Shown here: piece after piece, positions 36,731 through 45,428 of the stretch
How the letters are laid out: every line of letters starts with the position of its first letter
Numbering within the stretch: the first letter of the stretch is position 1
DNA from: Streptomyces pyxinae
Lineage (GTDB): Bacteria > Actinomycetota > Actinomycetes > Streptomycetales > Streptomycetaceae
Direction: 5' to 3'
Assembly: GCF_024756275.1 (NCBI RefSeq)
Contig: NZ_JANUGQ010000003.1
Location: forward strand, 1-64,000
Length of the DNA: 64,000 nt
Translations under genes and position numbers: made by a program
The notes under the pieces: model-generated
What the model saw: the letters and a program-made list of their open reading frames with translations, nothing else
Told to the model about the DNA's origin: nothing
Databases searched by the model: none

Positions 36731-36761
36731 TTGGCAATTCACTTAGGTAAGGCTAACCTTT
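36731..36761 (+). promoter_or_regulatory. iron box (DmdR/IdeR operator) overlapping a promoter
   Basis: TTAGGTAAGGCTAACCTTT at 36743-36761 matches the 19-bp actinobacterial iron box (TTAGGTTAGGCTAACCTAA) at 16 of 19 positions by eye. A -35 TTGGCA (36731-36736) and -10 TAACCT (36754-36759), 17 nt apart, overlap the box, so a DmdR/IdeR-type repressor with Fe(II) would block initiation. It lies about 90 nt upstream of the siderophore-binding protein gene. Confidence 0.9.
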
Positions 36762-36849
36762 GCCCGGCCTCACCGAGGGGCCACCGGGGGTTGTCCGAAC
36801 GGCGTCGTGCTGCGCGCTCCACCGGGTTCGAGGGGTGGAGGAGTTACCC

Positions 36850-37848
36850 GTGCGTGGAGAATTGTCCCGGCGTACCGGACTGAGAATCGCGACCCTGGCC
36901 GCCGCGGGTCTGCTGGCGCTCACCGGCTGCGGTGATGGCGGCGGCGACAAGGCGGAGAGCAAGGGCGCGGGCGACGGGGCCGCCACCCGGACGGTCAAGC
37001 ACGACGCGGGCACCGCCGAGAACGTCCCCGCGAAGCCGAAGCGCGTCGTCTCGGTCAGCGCGACGATGACCGGCCATCTGCTCGCCATCGACGCTCCGGT
37101 CATCGCCTCCCAGGTCTCCCCGCCCTCGGTCATCACCGACAAGCAGGGCTTCTTCACCCAGTGGGCCGATGTGGCCACCAAGCGCGGGGTGAAGGTCGCC
37201 TACCAGGGCTTCGAGCCGGACGTCGAGAAGGTTCTCGCCCTCAAGCCCGATGTGATCGTGGGCGCCGCCTCCGGCGCGGAGAACGCCGAGAAGTTCTACG
37301 CCAAGCTCTCCGCCGTGGCCCCCACCCTTCTCTACCGTCACGACGACCTCTCCTGGCAGGACCTGACCACCCGGCTCGGTAAGGACCTCGGACTCTCCGA
37401 CAAGGCCCGGGAGGTGGTCGCCGCCCATGAGAAGCGGGTGACCGGGACGAAGGCCCGGATCAAGGTGTCCAAGCAGCGCGCGGCGCTGGTCCGGGACAAC
37501 CAGTCCGCGATGACCGTCTTCACCAAGGAGTCCGCCCAGGGCCGGCTCCTCACCTCGCTCGGTTTCGACGTCCTGGAGCCGCCGAAGGGCAAGGGCAAGG
37601 TGCTCGACGGGCGGTCCGACTTCGCGGAGTTCGGCCAGGAGAGCGTGGCCGCCACCGCCGGTGACAGCTCGCTGTTCTTCGTCAGCCACACCCGGCAGGA
37701 GATCGACACGGCCGTCGCCCGACCGGTCTGGAAGGACCTGCCCGCCGTGAAGGAGAAGCGGGTCTACGACCTCGGGCTCGACACCTTCCGGCTGGACTAC
37801 TACAGCGCCGGCAATCTGATCGACCGGGTCGAGAAGGCCCTCGGCTGA
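36850..37848 (+). CDS. iron-siderophore ABC transporter binding lipoprotein
   Basis: A 332-aa FecB/FhuD-type substrate-binding lipoprotein. Lipobox ALTGC with Cys27; an RR pair (SRRTGLR) in the signal could allow Tat export. The body shows the TroA-fold pattern with PKRVVSVSATMTGHLLAIDA and LALKPDVIVGAASG. GTG 36850 has GGAGGAG upstream. It captures a ferric siderophore outside the membrane for the two permeases that follow. Controlled by the upstream iron box. The ligand is unknown; no biosynthetic genes are adjacent. Confidence 0.92.
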   Translation: MRGELSRRTGLRIATLAAAGLLALTGCGDGGGDKAESKGAGDGAATRTVKHDAGTAENVPAKPKRVVSVSATMTGHLLAIDAPVIASQVSPPSVITDKQGFFTQWADVATKRGVKVAYQGFEPDVEKVLALKPDVIVGAASGAENAEKFYAKLSAVAPTLLYRHDDLSWQDLTTRLGKDLGLSDKAREVVAAHEKRVTGTKARIKVSKQRAALVRDNQSAMTVFTKESAQGRLLTSLGFDVLEPPKGKGKVLDGRSDFAEFGQESVAATAGDSSLFFVSHTRQEIDTAVARPVWKDLPAVKEKRVYDLGLDTFRLDYYSAGNLIDRVEKALG

Positions 37849-37852
37849 GCGA

Positions 37853-38929
37853 GTGCCGGCCGACACATCCATGACCGCGCCCCGGCCGTCCCGATCGTCC
37901 CGGCCACCCCGGCCGCCCCGGCCGTCCCGGTCGCGGAACGAGAGGCGGGCCGCCGGGCTCGTGGTGGGGCTGGCGCTGCTGGCCCTCGCCGCGGCCGGCG
38001 GCATCGCCGTCGGCGCCCAGCCGCTCCCGCTCGGAGGCGTGCTGCGTGCCCTGTACGACGACACCGCCCCGGCGGCCAGTGTGGTCCGCGAGGTCCGGGT
38101 CCCCCGCACCGCCCTGGCGCTGGCCGCCGGGGCCGCGCTCGGGCTGTCCGGGGCCGTGCTGCAGAGCCTCACCCGCAATCCGCTGGCCGACCCCGGCATC
38201 CTCGGCGTCAACACCGGAGCCGCCTGCGCGGTGGTCGCCGCGACGGTACTGCTCGGGACCGACTCCCAGGCCGCCGTGGTCTGGTGGGCGCTGACCGGGG
38301 CGGCCGTCGCCGTCGTGGTGACGTATCTGCTGGGGCGGCGCGGTCCCGGGAGAGGCGGCCCGGAGGACCTGGTGCTCGCCGGGGTCGCCGTCACCGCCGC
38401 CCTGGGAGCCGTCGTCAGCGGCCTCGGCGCGCTGGACGCCGACGCCTACGGGGCGCTGCGGATCTGGTCCGTCGGCACCCTGGCCGGCCGCGAACTCTCG
38501 CACCTCTGGCACTTGTTGCCGTTCCTCGCGGCGGGCGCGGTGCTGGCGTTCGCCCTCGCCCCCGCCCTCAACGCCCTGGCGCTGGGCGACGAGTCGGGCC
38601 GTGCGCTCGGCATCGCCCCGGGTCGGGTGCGGCTGCTCGGCACCCTCGCCACCGTGCTGCTCTGCGGTGCCGCCACCGCCGCGATCGGACCGGTCGGCTT
38701 CGTCGGCCTGGTGGCCCCGCACTGCGCCCGGCTGCTGGTCGGCCCGGACCAGCGCTGGCTGATGCCGTACGCGGCCCTGACCGGGGCCGGGCTGCTGCTG
38801 GTCTCCGACCTCGCGGGCCGGGTGGTGGCGCGCCCGGCCGAGATCCAGGCGGGCATCGTGACCGCGTTCATCGGCGCGCCCGTACTGGTCTGGCTCATCT
38901 GCCGGGAGCGCACCGGGAGGCGGGCATGA
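37853..38929 (+). CDS. FecCD-family siderophore permease 1
   Basis: A 358-aa permease with about 9-10 TMs. FecCD signature VREVRVPRTALALAAGAALG, the SGAVLQSLTRNPLADPGILG motif, and GPVGFVGLVAPHCARL (cytoplasmic EAA-like region). GTG 37853 starts 4 nt after the lipoprotein stop; ATG 37871 is an alternative. The first 30 residues are a Pro/Arg/Ser repeat tail. Forms a heterodimeric channel with permease 2. Confidence 0.92.
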   Translation: MPADTSMTAPRPSRSSRPPRPPRPSRSRNERRAAGLVVGLALLALAAAGGIAVGAQPLPLGGVLRALYDDTAPAASVVREVRVPRTALALAAGAALGLSGAVLQSLTRNPLADPGILGVNTGAACAVVAATVLLGTDSQAAVVWWALTGAAVAVVVTYLLGRRGPGRGGPEDLVLAGVAVTAALGAVVSGLGALDADAYGALRIWSVGTLAGRELSHLWHLLPFLAAGAVLAFALAPALNALALGDESGRALGIAPGRVRLLGTLATVLLCGAATAAIGPVGFVGLVAPHCARLLVGPDQRWLMPYAALTGAGLLLVSDLAGRVVARPAEIQAGIVTAFIGAPVLVWLICRERTGRRA

Positions 38930-40071
38930 CCGGCGGTACGCCCGTCCGGAAGTCCTTGGAGCCCCGAACGTCCCAGAAGCCCCGAAAGCTTCCGGAGGCC
39001 CGGGAGTTCCGGGCGCCCTTCCCGAGGTCTCTCCGCGCCGTACGCGCCCGGTGGCGGGGCCGCCCGGCCCTGCGGCTCGCCGGTGGCCGGCTGTCGCTGC
39101 GGGTACGCCCCCGGTCGGTCGCCGTCGCTCTGCTGCTGACCGCGCTGGCGTCGGCGGCCGGCCTGGTGGCGCTCACCCGCGACGGGGTGGTGACACCGAC
39201 CGAGGTACGGGAGGTGCTGACCGGGGGCGGCTCCGCCCAGGCCGGGTTCGTCGTCCTGGAGCTGCGGCTGCCCCGGGTGGCGCTCGGCCTGGTGGTGGGG
39301 GCGGCCCTGGGCGCGGCCGGGGCGCTGTTCCAGCAGCTCTCCCGCAACCCACTGGGCAGCCCGGACATCGTGGGCTTCAACTCCGGCGCGGCGACCGGCG
39401 CGTTGCTCACCCTGCTGCACGGGGACCCGTCCCTCGTCCCGCTCGGGGCGGCCGGGGGCGGGTTGCTGACGGCGGCCGTCGTCCAGTCACTGGCCGTCCG
39501 GGGCCGGGTGCGCGGCAACCGGCTGATCCTCGTCGGCATCGGCGTCGGCGCCCTGCTGACCTCGGTCAACTCCTATCTGCTCACCCGCGCGGAGCTGGCC
39601 GAGGCCCAGTCCGCCCAGCTCTGGCTGATCGGCAGCCTCGGCGGCGCCGACCGGTCCCAGCTGCCGCCAGCGGCCCTCGCCACCGCCGCCCTGCTCGCCG
39701 CCGCCCTCCCGCTCGTCCGCCGGCTGGACCTGCTGGAGATGGGCGACGACTCCGCCGGGGCGCTCGGCATCCCGGTCGGCCGGCTCCGCCTCCTGGTGCT
39801 GCTGGTCGCGGTGGGCCTCAGCGCCGTCGCCGTCTCGGCCGCCGGTCCTATTGTCTTCGTGGCTCTGGCCGCACCCCAACTGGCCCGCCGCCTCACCCGC
39901 GGCACCGGCACCGGCCTGCTGCCCGCCACCGCCATGGGCGCCCTCCTCCTGTCCGCCGCCGACCTCCTGACCCTCCACCTCCCCACGGCGGGCCCACTCC
40001 CGGTGGGCGTGGTCACGGGCGGGGTGGGAGGCCTGTACCTCGGCTGGCTGCTGGGGCGACGGGGCCGGTGA
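38926..40071 (+). CDS. FecCD-family siderophore permease 2
   Basis: A 381-aa permease, ATGA overlap with permease 1. Motifs [55 protein letters not shown]. An unusually long charged N-terminal tail (about 75 residues) precedes the first TM. An FepC-type ATPase would normally follow; none is present in the next gene space, so the transporter must borrow an ATPase encoded elsewhere, or the gene was lost with the rearrangement that left the adjacent nrd remnant. Confidence 0.92.
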   Translation: MTGGTPVRKSLEPRTSQKPRKLPEAREFRAPFPRSLRAVRARWRGRPALRLAGGRLSLRVRPRSVAVALLLTALASAAGLVALTRDGVVTPTEVREVLTGGGSAQAGFVVLELRLPRVALGLVVGAALGAAGALFQQLSRNPLGSPDIVGFNSGAATGALLTLLHGDPSLVPLGAAGGGLLTAAVVQSLAVRGRVRGNRLILVGIGVGALLTSVNSYLLTRAELAEAQSAQLWLIGSLGGADRSQLPPAALATAALLAAALPLVRRLDLLEMGDDSAGALGIPVGRLRLLVLLVAVGLSAVAVSAAGPIVFVALAAPQLARRLTRGTGTGLLPATAMGALLLSAADLLTLHLPTAGPLPVGVVTGGVGGLYLGWLLGRRGR

Positions 40072-40149
40072 GGGCCGGCTGCCGCCGGGCACTTGGTTTT
40101 GGTGGACCGACGACGCCCCGTCCGACGGGCCGGTGGCTTCGCTCCCCGA

Positions 40150-40473
40150 GGACGCGGGGATGGACCCAGGTACAGCTCAGGCCCTGGTCCACGTGCCGGG
40201 TGGCGGCCGCGTAGGTGTCGACGATCTTCTCGTAGCCGATCTCGTACGCGTCCTGGAAGAACTCGGCGGTCTCGTCACTGAGATGGGGCGCGGGGAAGTA
40301 GACCCGGCCGAGCTTGTCCTCCTTGCGGATCTCCACCTTCGCGGCGACCGGGTGGATGGAGACCGTCGCACGGTTGATGCAGCTGATCGATCCGGTGGGC
40401 GGGACCGCCTGGAGATACTGGTTGCAGATGCCGGCGTGGCGTTTCCAGGCGGGCGCGACGGCTTCGCGCGGCC
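40150..40473 (-). pseudogene. remnant of ribonucleotide reductase large subunit (NrdA/NrdE-like)
   Basis: On the minus strand one frame reads [50 protein letters not shown], then [30 protein letters not shown]. This is the C-terminal third of a class I ribonucleotide reductase alpha subunit, about 105 codons. Similarity stops on both sides: after VDQGLS the frame runs into unrelated sequence, and upstream there is no reductase N-terminal domain in any frame. A full alpha subunit is about 700-800 aa. It is a gene fragment left between the siderophore permease and prpR. Confidence 0.82.
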
Positions 40474-40573
40474 GGTCGGAGTCCGGCGGTCGCGCGTCCG
40501 TGGTGGCGTGTCAGTGGGTCGGAGCCCGGCGATCGCGTGCCCGTGCCGGTGGGTCGGGGGCCGCCGTCGTGGG

Positions 40574-42010
40574 TCAGTGGTCGCGCGTCACCGGGTACGG
40601 GACGTGGGTACGCCGGTCCGGGTCGACGGCGAGCCTGCCGCCGGCCGGCGGGCGGGCGCGCTGGGCGCAGTCGCGGCGCTCGCAGATCCGGCAGCCGAGG
40701 CCGATCGGGGTCGCCGCCCCGCGGTCGTCCAGGGCCACCCCCTCGGCGTAGACCAGGCGCGGGGCGTGGCGCAGCTCGCAGCCGAGCGCCACGGCGAACT
40801 CGGCGTGCGGCGCCCGGTGGCCCCTGCCGCCCTTGGTGACGGTGCGGGCGACCCAGAAGTACCGCTTGCCGTCCGGCATTTCGGCGACCTGGGTGAGTAT
40901 CCGGCCGGGCGCCGAGAACGCCTCGTACACGGTCCAGAGCGGGCAGGTGCCGCCGAGCCGGGAGAAGTGGAAATCGGTCGCGGACTGCCGTTTGGAGATG
41001 TTCCCCGCCCGGTCCACCCGCAGGAACGAGAACGGCACCCCGCGCCGGCCCGGGCGCTGGAGCGTGCTCAGCCGGTGGCAGACCGTCTCGAAGCCGACCC
41101 CGAAGCGGCTCTGGAGCAGCCCGATGTCGTAGCGCAGCTCCTCGGCGGCGGTGTGGAAGGCGGTGTACGGCATGAGCAGCGCGCCCGCGAAGTAGTCGGC
41201 GAGCCCGATCCGGGCCAGCCCCGCCGACTGCGGCGAGGCGAAGGAGGCGTCGGGGGTGGCCACCAGGGTGTCGAGGAGCGATCCGTGCTCCAGCAGGGCG
41301 AGTTGGGTGGCGAGCTGGAAGGCACGCTGCCCGTCGCTGAGCCAGGGCGACAGGAAGAGCAGACCGCGTTCGGCGTCGTGGCGGCGGGCGTCGGCCGAGC
41401 GCTCCGGCGCCGACTCGACCGTCCGCACCCCGTGCCGTCCGGCCAGCCGGGCGGTGAGCGCGCCGGCGATCCGTCCCGCCGGACCCGGCCCGAGCAGGGC
41501 GGCGGTCTGCTCGGCCGCGTCGTCCAGGGCGCCGAAGTGGTTGTGGTGGGCGTAGAAGAAGTCCCGTACCTCGTCGTGCGGTTCGGCCGGCGGCAGTACG
41601 GCGGTGTCGTCGGCGGGCGCCAGCGCGGCCACCCGCTCGGCCGCGTCCCGGTAGCGGTGGTGCAGGGCCACCAGCGCGCGGACGACCTCGGGGTGGTCGC
41701 GGGCCGCGTCGGCGATCTCCTCGGCCGGTACGGAGACCCCGCACGCCTCGTCGGCCAGCGCGGCCCGCAGATCGGTGACCAGCCGCTCCTCGGTCGCCTC
41801 GGAGAAGAACTCGGGGTCGACACCGAGGACTTCCGCGATGCGGAGCAGCACGGAGCCGGTGAGCGGGCGCTGGTTGTGCTCGATCTGGTTGAGGTAGCTG
41901 GTGGAGATGGCGAGTTCGCGGGCGAGCTGCACCTGGTTCAGCCCGCGCTCCCGGCGGAGTTTGCGCAGCTTGGCGTGGGCGTAGATCTTCCGGCTCGCCG
42001 GACGTCCCAT
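40574..42010 (-). CDS. prpR: PrpR/ScfR-family (RamB-like) transcriptional regulator
   Basis: A 478-aa regulator. N-terminal XRE-type HTH (about 10-70: LRKLRRERGLNQVQLARELA, STSYLNQIEHNQRPLTGSVL), a long central domain of the short-chain fatty acyl regulator family (IrrE-like region with LALLEHGSLLDTLVA and YFAGALLMPYTAFH), and a C-terminal Cys cluster (GCELRH; CRICERRDC at about 436-446). In mycobacterial PrpR this region binds an Fe-S cluster and the protein senses propionyl-CoA; the same is inferred here because it is divergent from prpDBC. ATG 42010 is set by the conserved start MGRPASRKIYAHAKLRK. Confidence 0.88.
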   Translation of the reverse strand: MGRPASRKIYAHAKLRKLRRERGLNQVQLARELAISTSYLNQIEHNQRPLTGSVLLRIAEVLGVDPEFFSEATEERLVTDLRAALADEACGVSVPAEEIADAARDHPEVVRALVALHHRYRDAAERVAALAPADDTAVLPPAEPHDEVRDFFYAHHNHFGALDDAAEQTAALLGPGPAGRIAGALTARLAGRHGVRTVESAPERSADARRHDAERGLLFLSPWLSDGQRAFQLATQLALLEHGSLLDTLVATPDASFASPQSAGLARIGLADYFAGALLMPYTAFHTAAEELRYDIGLLQSRFGVGFETVCHRLSTLQRPGRRGVPFSFLRVDRAGNISKRQSATDFHFSRLGGTCPLWTVYEAFSAPGRILTQVAEMPDGKRYFWVARTVTKGGRGHRAPHAEFAVALGCELRHAPRLVYAEGVALDDRGAATPIGLGCRICERRDCAQRARPPAGGRLAVDPDRRTHVPYPVTRDH

Positions 42011-42094
42011 GTCGCTGCCCGCCTCTCCGCGCCGTACGCGCCTGCCGGTGCCTGGTCTCCGCGCTCTGCGCGCCTGGCGGTGTCCGGCGTCCAC

Positions 42095-42153
42095 CTGCCT
42101 GTGCCTGCCCGTGTCTGCCTGTGTCTGCCGGTGCCTGCCCGTGACTGCGACTG
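42095..42153. repeat. short tandem CTGCCTGTG/CTGCCCGTG repeats
   Basis: Five to six degenerate 10-12-bp units (CCTGCCTGTG, CCTGCCCGTG, TCTGCCTGTG, TCTGCCGGTG, CCTGCCCGTG, ACTGCGACTG) between prpR and its operator region. They may simply be slippage, or set spacing in the prpR leader. Confidence 0.7.
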
Positions 42154-42169
42154 TGCGCCGCCGCCGGTG

Positions 42170-42239
42170 TTGCGAAGGTAGCATCCGCCTCTTTCGCAGA
42201 ATTCGCAGATTCGAGGGCGGCGCATGGTGGGATTTCGCA
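42170..42239. promoter_or_regulatory. PrpR-type operator cluster between prpR and prpD
   Basis: TTGCGAA (42170-42176) is followed by TTTCGCA (42192-42198), ATTCGCA (42201-42207) and TTTCGCA (42233-42239). The second and third are 9-bp direct repeats (TTTCGCAGA ATTCGCAGA), and the first is inverted relative to them. RamB/PrpR-type regulators bind TTTGCAAA-like half sites, so this is the probable switch for both prpR and prpDBC. The region is the most AT-rich of the 329-bp prpR-prpD spacer. Confidence 0.65.
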
Positions 42240-42339
42240 GCCCGATCACGTGACGCGGGGCCCCCGGAGAGGGAAGGCTCGGGGTGGTCGCCACAGCGCC
42301 GGCGCCGTCACCGCAGCACCCTCCGGAGGAGTCAGTCCC

Positions 42340-43923
42340 GTGATCGACCACGAGGTACGTGTCCACCCCAGCGCCGACCGGCTGCCGCGCCCGGAGCAGC
42401 TCGCCTGGAAGCTGGCCGCCGTCGCCACCGGCACGGAGGAGGCCACCGGGCTCGACCCCGACGCAGCGGCCATGGCGGTGAACCGGGTCGTGGACAACGC
42501 CGCCGTCGCCATGGCCTCGCTGCGCCGCCGCCCGGTCGCCGTGGCCCGCGCCCAGGCACTGCCGCACCGCGTCCAGGGGGCGGGCAACCCGGTGGCCGGG
42601 GGCTCGGGGGCCGGGGGCTCGGGGACCGAGAACCCTGTGCCCGGGGCCTCCGTCTTCGGCGCGGAGCCGGGGGTGCGGGTCTCGCCCGAGTGGGCGGCGT
42701 GGGCCAATGGGACGGCGGTCCGGGAGCTGGACTTCCACGACACCTTTCTCGCCGCCGACTACTCCCACCCCGGCGACAACATCCCGCCGCTGCTCGCCGT
42801 CGCCCAGCACACCGGGCGCTCCGGCGCCGATCTGCTGCGCGGGATCGTCGCCGCGTACGAGATCCATGTCGCCCTGGTGAAGGGCATCTGCCTGCACAAG
42901 CACCGCATCGACCATGTGGCGCACCTGAGCGCGGCCACCGCCTGCGGGCTCGGCGCGCTGCTGCGGCTGCCGACCGAGACGGTGTACCAGGCCGTCCAGC
43001 AGGCGGTGCACACCACCACCGCCACCCGGCAGTCCCGCAAGGGCGAGATCTCCAGCTGGAAGGCGTACGCCCCCGCGTTCGCCGGCAAGGCGGCGATCGA
43101 GGCGGTCGACCGGGCGATGCGCGGGGAGGGCTCCCCCTCCCCGGTCTACGAGGGCGAGGACGGCTTCCTCGCCTGGCTGCTGGACGGCCCGGACGCCGCG
43201 TACACGGTCTCCCTCCCGGAGCCGGGCGAACCGAGCCGGGCCATCCTGGACACGTACACCAAGGAGCACTCGGCCGAGTACCAGGCCCAAGCGGTCATCG
43301 ACCTGGCGCGGCGGCTGCGCGAGAAGGCCGGGCCGCTGGACCGGGTGCGGGAGATCGTGCTGCACACCAGCCACCACACCCACCACGTGATCGGCTCCGG
43401 CTCCGGCGACCCGCAGAAGTACGACCCGACCGCCAGCCGGGAGACGCTCGACCACTCGGTGCCGTACATCTTCGCCGTCGCCCTGGAGGACGGTGGCTGG
43501 CACCACGAGCGCTCCTACGCCCCGGAGCGGGCCGGCCGGCCCGAGACGGTGGCGCTCTGGCGGAAGATCTCCACGGTGGAGGATCCGGAGTGGACCCGCC
43601 GCTACCACGACCCCGACCCGCTGCGCCGGGCGTTCGGCGGGCGAGCGGTGATCACCCTGGCCGACGGCTCGGTGATCGAGGACCAGCTCGCGGTGGCGGA
43701 CGCCCACCCGGCCGGCGCCCGGCCCTTCGACCGGGCCGGCTACACCGGCAAGTTCCGCACCCTGGCCGAGGGGATCGTCGAACCGGCCGCCCAGGAGACC
43801 TTCCTGGACGCGGCCGACCGCCTGGCCGAGCTGGACGCGGCCGGTCTCGGCGCGCTCTTCCCGGCGGTGGACACGGAGGCCGTGGCGGCGTACGACACCA
43901 CCCTCCCGAAGGGCCTGTTCTGA
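42340..43923 (+). CDS. prpD: 2-methylcitrate dehydratase
   Basis: A 527-aa PrpD-family enzyme that dehydrates 2-methylcitrate to 2-methyl-cis-aconitate in propionyl-CoA breakdown. Family features: [50 protein letters not shown], and [23 protein letters not shown] 42340 has GGAGGAG upstream. [17 protein letters not shown] insertion near residue 90 is a flexible low-complexity loop. First gene of prpD-prpB-prpC, controlled from the PrpR operator cluster. Confidence 0.95.
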   Translation: MIDHEVRVHPSADRLPRPEQLAWKLAAVATGTEEATGLDPDAAAMAVNRVVDNAAVAMASLRRRPVAVARAQALPHRVQGAGNPVAGGSGAGGSGTENPVPGASVFGAEPGVRVSPEWAAWANGTAVRELDFHDTFLAADYSHPGDNIPPLLAVAQHTGRSGADLLRGIVAAYEIHVALVKGICLHKHRIDHVAHLSAATACGLGALLRLPTETVYQAVQQAVHTTTATRQSRKGEISSWKAYAPAFAGKAAIEAVDRAMRGEGSPSPVYEGEDGFLAWLLDGPDAAYTVSLPEPGEPSRAILDTYTKEHSAEYQAQAVIDLARRLREKAGPLDRVREIVLHTSHHTHHVIGSGSGDPQKYDPTASRETLDHSVPYIFAVALEDGGWHHERSYAPERAGRPETVALWRKISTVEDPEWTRRYHDPDPLRRAFGGRAVITLADGSVIEDQLAVADAHPAGARPFDRAGYTGKFRTLAEGIVEPAAQETFLDAADRLAELDAAGLGALFPAVDTEAVAAYDTTLPKGLF

Positions 43924-44036
43924 TGCCGCCCGGCGGGGCGACCGGACCGGCCGCGCTCATGCCGGACGCCCGCGCCATGCCGGGGACGGCTCTGCTGACA
44001 CCGCCCGTCCGTACCGCGCCGAAGGGGCCCTCCTGA
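43923..44036 (+). CDS. 37-aa coupled mini-ORF between prpD and prpB
   Basis: Starts at ATG 43923, sharing the A of the prpD stop (TGATG), and ends at TGA 44034-44036, which overlaps the next ATG. Encodes a Pro/Ala-rich peptide ([20 protein letters not shown]...). It belongs to a relay of overlapping reading frames that leads ribosomes from prpD to prpB. It may be only a spacer generated by duplication; no independent function is apparent. Confidence 0.35.
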   Translation: MPPGGATGPAALMPDARAMPGTALLTPPVRTAPKGPS

Positions 44037-44109
44037 TGCCGCCCGCCCGCATCACGTCGAAGAGGCCGCTCTGATGCCACCCGCCCGCACCGCGCCGAAG
44101 GAGCCGTTC
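43996..44109 (+). repeat. three tandem 38-bp repeats at the prpD-prpB junction
   Basis: Units at 43996-44033, 44034-44071 and 44072-44109 share TGATGCCRCCCGCCCG and a GCGCCGAAGG-like 3' half. Each unit looks like the start of prpB (TGATGctgcacACCCGTACCA) joined to the end of prpD (CCGAAGGGCCTGTTC), so they probably arose by repeated duplication of the junction. Confidence 0.92.
44036..44074 (+). CDS. 12-aa relay ORF 1 (MPPARITSKRPL)
   Basis: Encoded by repeat unit 2. Begins at the A of the previous stop (TGATG) and ends at TGA 44072-44074, which again overlaps an ATG. No ribosome-binding site of its own, so it depends on termination-reinitiation if translated. Confidence 0.28.
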   Translation: MPPARITSKRPL

Positions 44110-44112
44110 TGA
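44074..44112 (+). CDS. 12-aa relay ORF 2 (MPPARTAPKEPF)
   Basis: Encoded by repeat unit 3; its stop TGA 44110-44112 overlaps the prpB start ATG 44112. Sequence similar to relay ORF 1. It may deliver ribosomes directly to the prpB start, which otherwise has only CGAAGGAGCC upstream. Confidence 0.28.
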   Translation: MPPARTAPKEPF

Positions 44113-45017
44113 TGCTGCACACCCGTACCACCCCGGCCGAGCGGCGCCGTGCCTTCCGGGCGCGGCTGGCGAGCGGCGAGCTGCTGCGGATGCCGGGGGC
44201 CGTCAACCCGTACTCGGCCCGGCTGATCCAGGAGCACGGCTTCGACGCGGTGTACCTCTCCGGGGCGGTGCTCTCCGCCGACCTCGGGCTGCCGGACATC
44301 GGGCTGACCACCGCCACCGAGGTGGCCGCGCGTGCCCAGCAGATCGCCCGGGTCACCGATCTGCCCGCCCTGGTGGACGCGGACACCGGCTTCGGCGAGC
44401 CGATGAACGCCGCCCGGACGGTGCAGCTGATGGAGGACGCCGGGCTGGCCGGGCTGCACCTGGAGGACCAGGTCAATCCGAAGCGGTGCGGCCATCTGGA
44501 CGGCAAGAGCGTCGTGGACCGTGCGGAGATGGTCCGCCGGATACGGGCCGCCGCCGACGCCCGGCGCGACCCGGACTTCCTGCTGATGGCCCGTACCGAC
44601 GCCCGGGGGGTGGAGGGGCTGGCCGCCGCGATCGACCGGGCGAAGGCGTATGTGGACGCCGGGGCGGACGCGATCTTCCCGGAGGCGCTCGCGGACGAGG
44701 CCGAGTACGCGGCCTTCCGGGCGGCCGTCGATGTCCCGCTGCTCGCCAATATGACCGAGTTCGGCAAGAGCCCGCTGCTCAGTGCCCGCACCCTGACGGA
44801 GCTGGGCTACAACATCGCGCTCTACCCGGTGACCCTCTTCCGCCTGGCCATGGGCGCCGTGGAGCACGGGCTGCGGGTGCTGGCGGCCGAGGGGACACAG
44901 GAGTCGCTGCTGCCCGGGATGCAGACCCGTTCCCGGCTGTACGAGGCGCTGGGATACGCCGACTACGCCGCCTTCGACTCGGCCGTCCACGACTTCACCC
45001 TGCCCCCGGACGCCTGA
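44112..45017 (+). CDS. prpB: methylisocitrate lyase
   Basis: A 301-aa enzyme cleaving 2-methylisocitrate to pyruvate and succinate. Isocitrate lyase/PEP mutase-family features: DADTGFG at 89-95 (metal site), HLEDQVNPKRCGH at 116-128 with catalytic Cys126, and ARTDARG around 160. Length is usual for PrpB. ATG 44112 overlaps the last relay ORF; GAAGGAG lies 8 nt upstream. Confidence 0.96.
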   Translation: MLHTRTTPAERRRAFRARLASGELLRMPGAVNPYSARLIQEHGFDAVYLSGAVLSADLGLPDIGLTTATEVAARAQQIARVTDLPALVDADTGFGEPMNAARTVQLMEDAGLAGLHLEDQVNPKRCGHLDGKSVVDRAEMVRRIRAAADARRDPDFLLMARTDARGVEGLAAAIDRAKAYVDAGADAIFPEALADEAEYAAFRAAVDVPLLANMTEFGKSPLLSARTLTELGYNIALYPVTLFRLAMGAVEHGLRVLAAEGTQESLLPGMQTRSRLYEALGYADYAAFDSAVHDFTLPPDA

Positions 45018-45428
45018 CCGGGCCGGGTACGAGAGGGTGCGGCGGGGCGCCCGGGAGTACGCCCGCCCCGTGCGCCCCCGCCCCCGACCGGGACGTCCCC
45101 GGGCAGCCGCGGGTGGCCGCCTCGCCGGGGCCCAGGGGCGGCCCGCGGGGCCACCCGGTCCTCCGGGGAGGCGGCCGCGGCGACGCCCCCGCCCGGTGCC
45201 GACCGCCGTCTCCCCGGTGTCCGCGCGTCCGACCGCCCGGATCTTCCACACCCGCCCGTGCCTCCGACGCCCACCCGTATCCCCGCTGCCGGTCCGCGCC
45301 TGCTGCGCCCACCCGTATCTCCGCTGCCCCTCCGCGCCTGCCGCGCCCGTCCGTATCTCCGCTGCCCGTCCGTCCCCCCGCCCGTCCAACCCGCACCCCG
45401 CGTGCGGCAGTCGACTCGGAGCCGTACC
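45018..45428. other. prpB-prpC spacer with 38-bp tandem repeats
   Basis: 411 bp without an accepted gene, unusually long inside an operon. It holds tandem 38-bp repeats at 45272-45309 and 45310-45347 with a partial third copy (CACCCGTATCTCCGCTGCCC core), and GC-rich hairpin-prone sequence before them. These units are unrelated in sequence to those between prpD and prpB although of equal length. A separate prpC promoter may lie here. Confidence 0.55.

Noticed and set aside
40013..40336. Intact 107-aa gene on the minus strand
   Set aside because: Its first half is reductase sequence without the reductase N-terminus and the second half is unrelated read-through; treated as a pseudogene fragment.
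45272..45390. CRISPR array
   Set aside because: Units are contiguous tandem repeats without spacers, and no cas gene is near.
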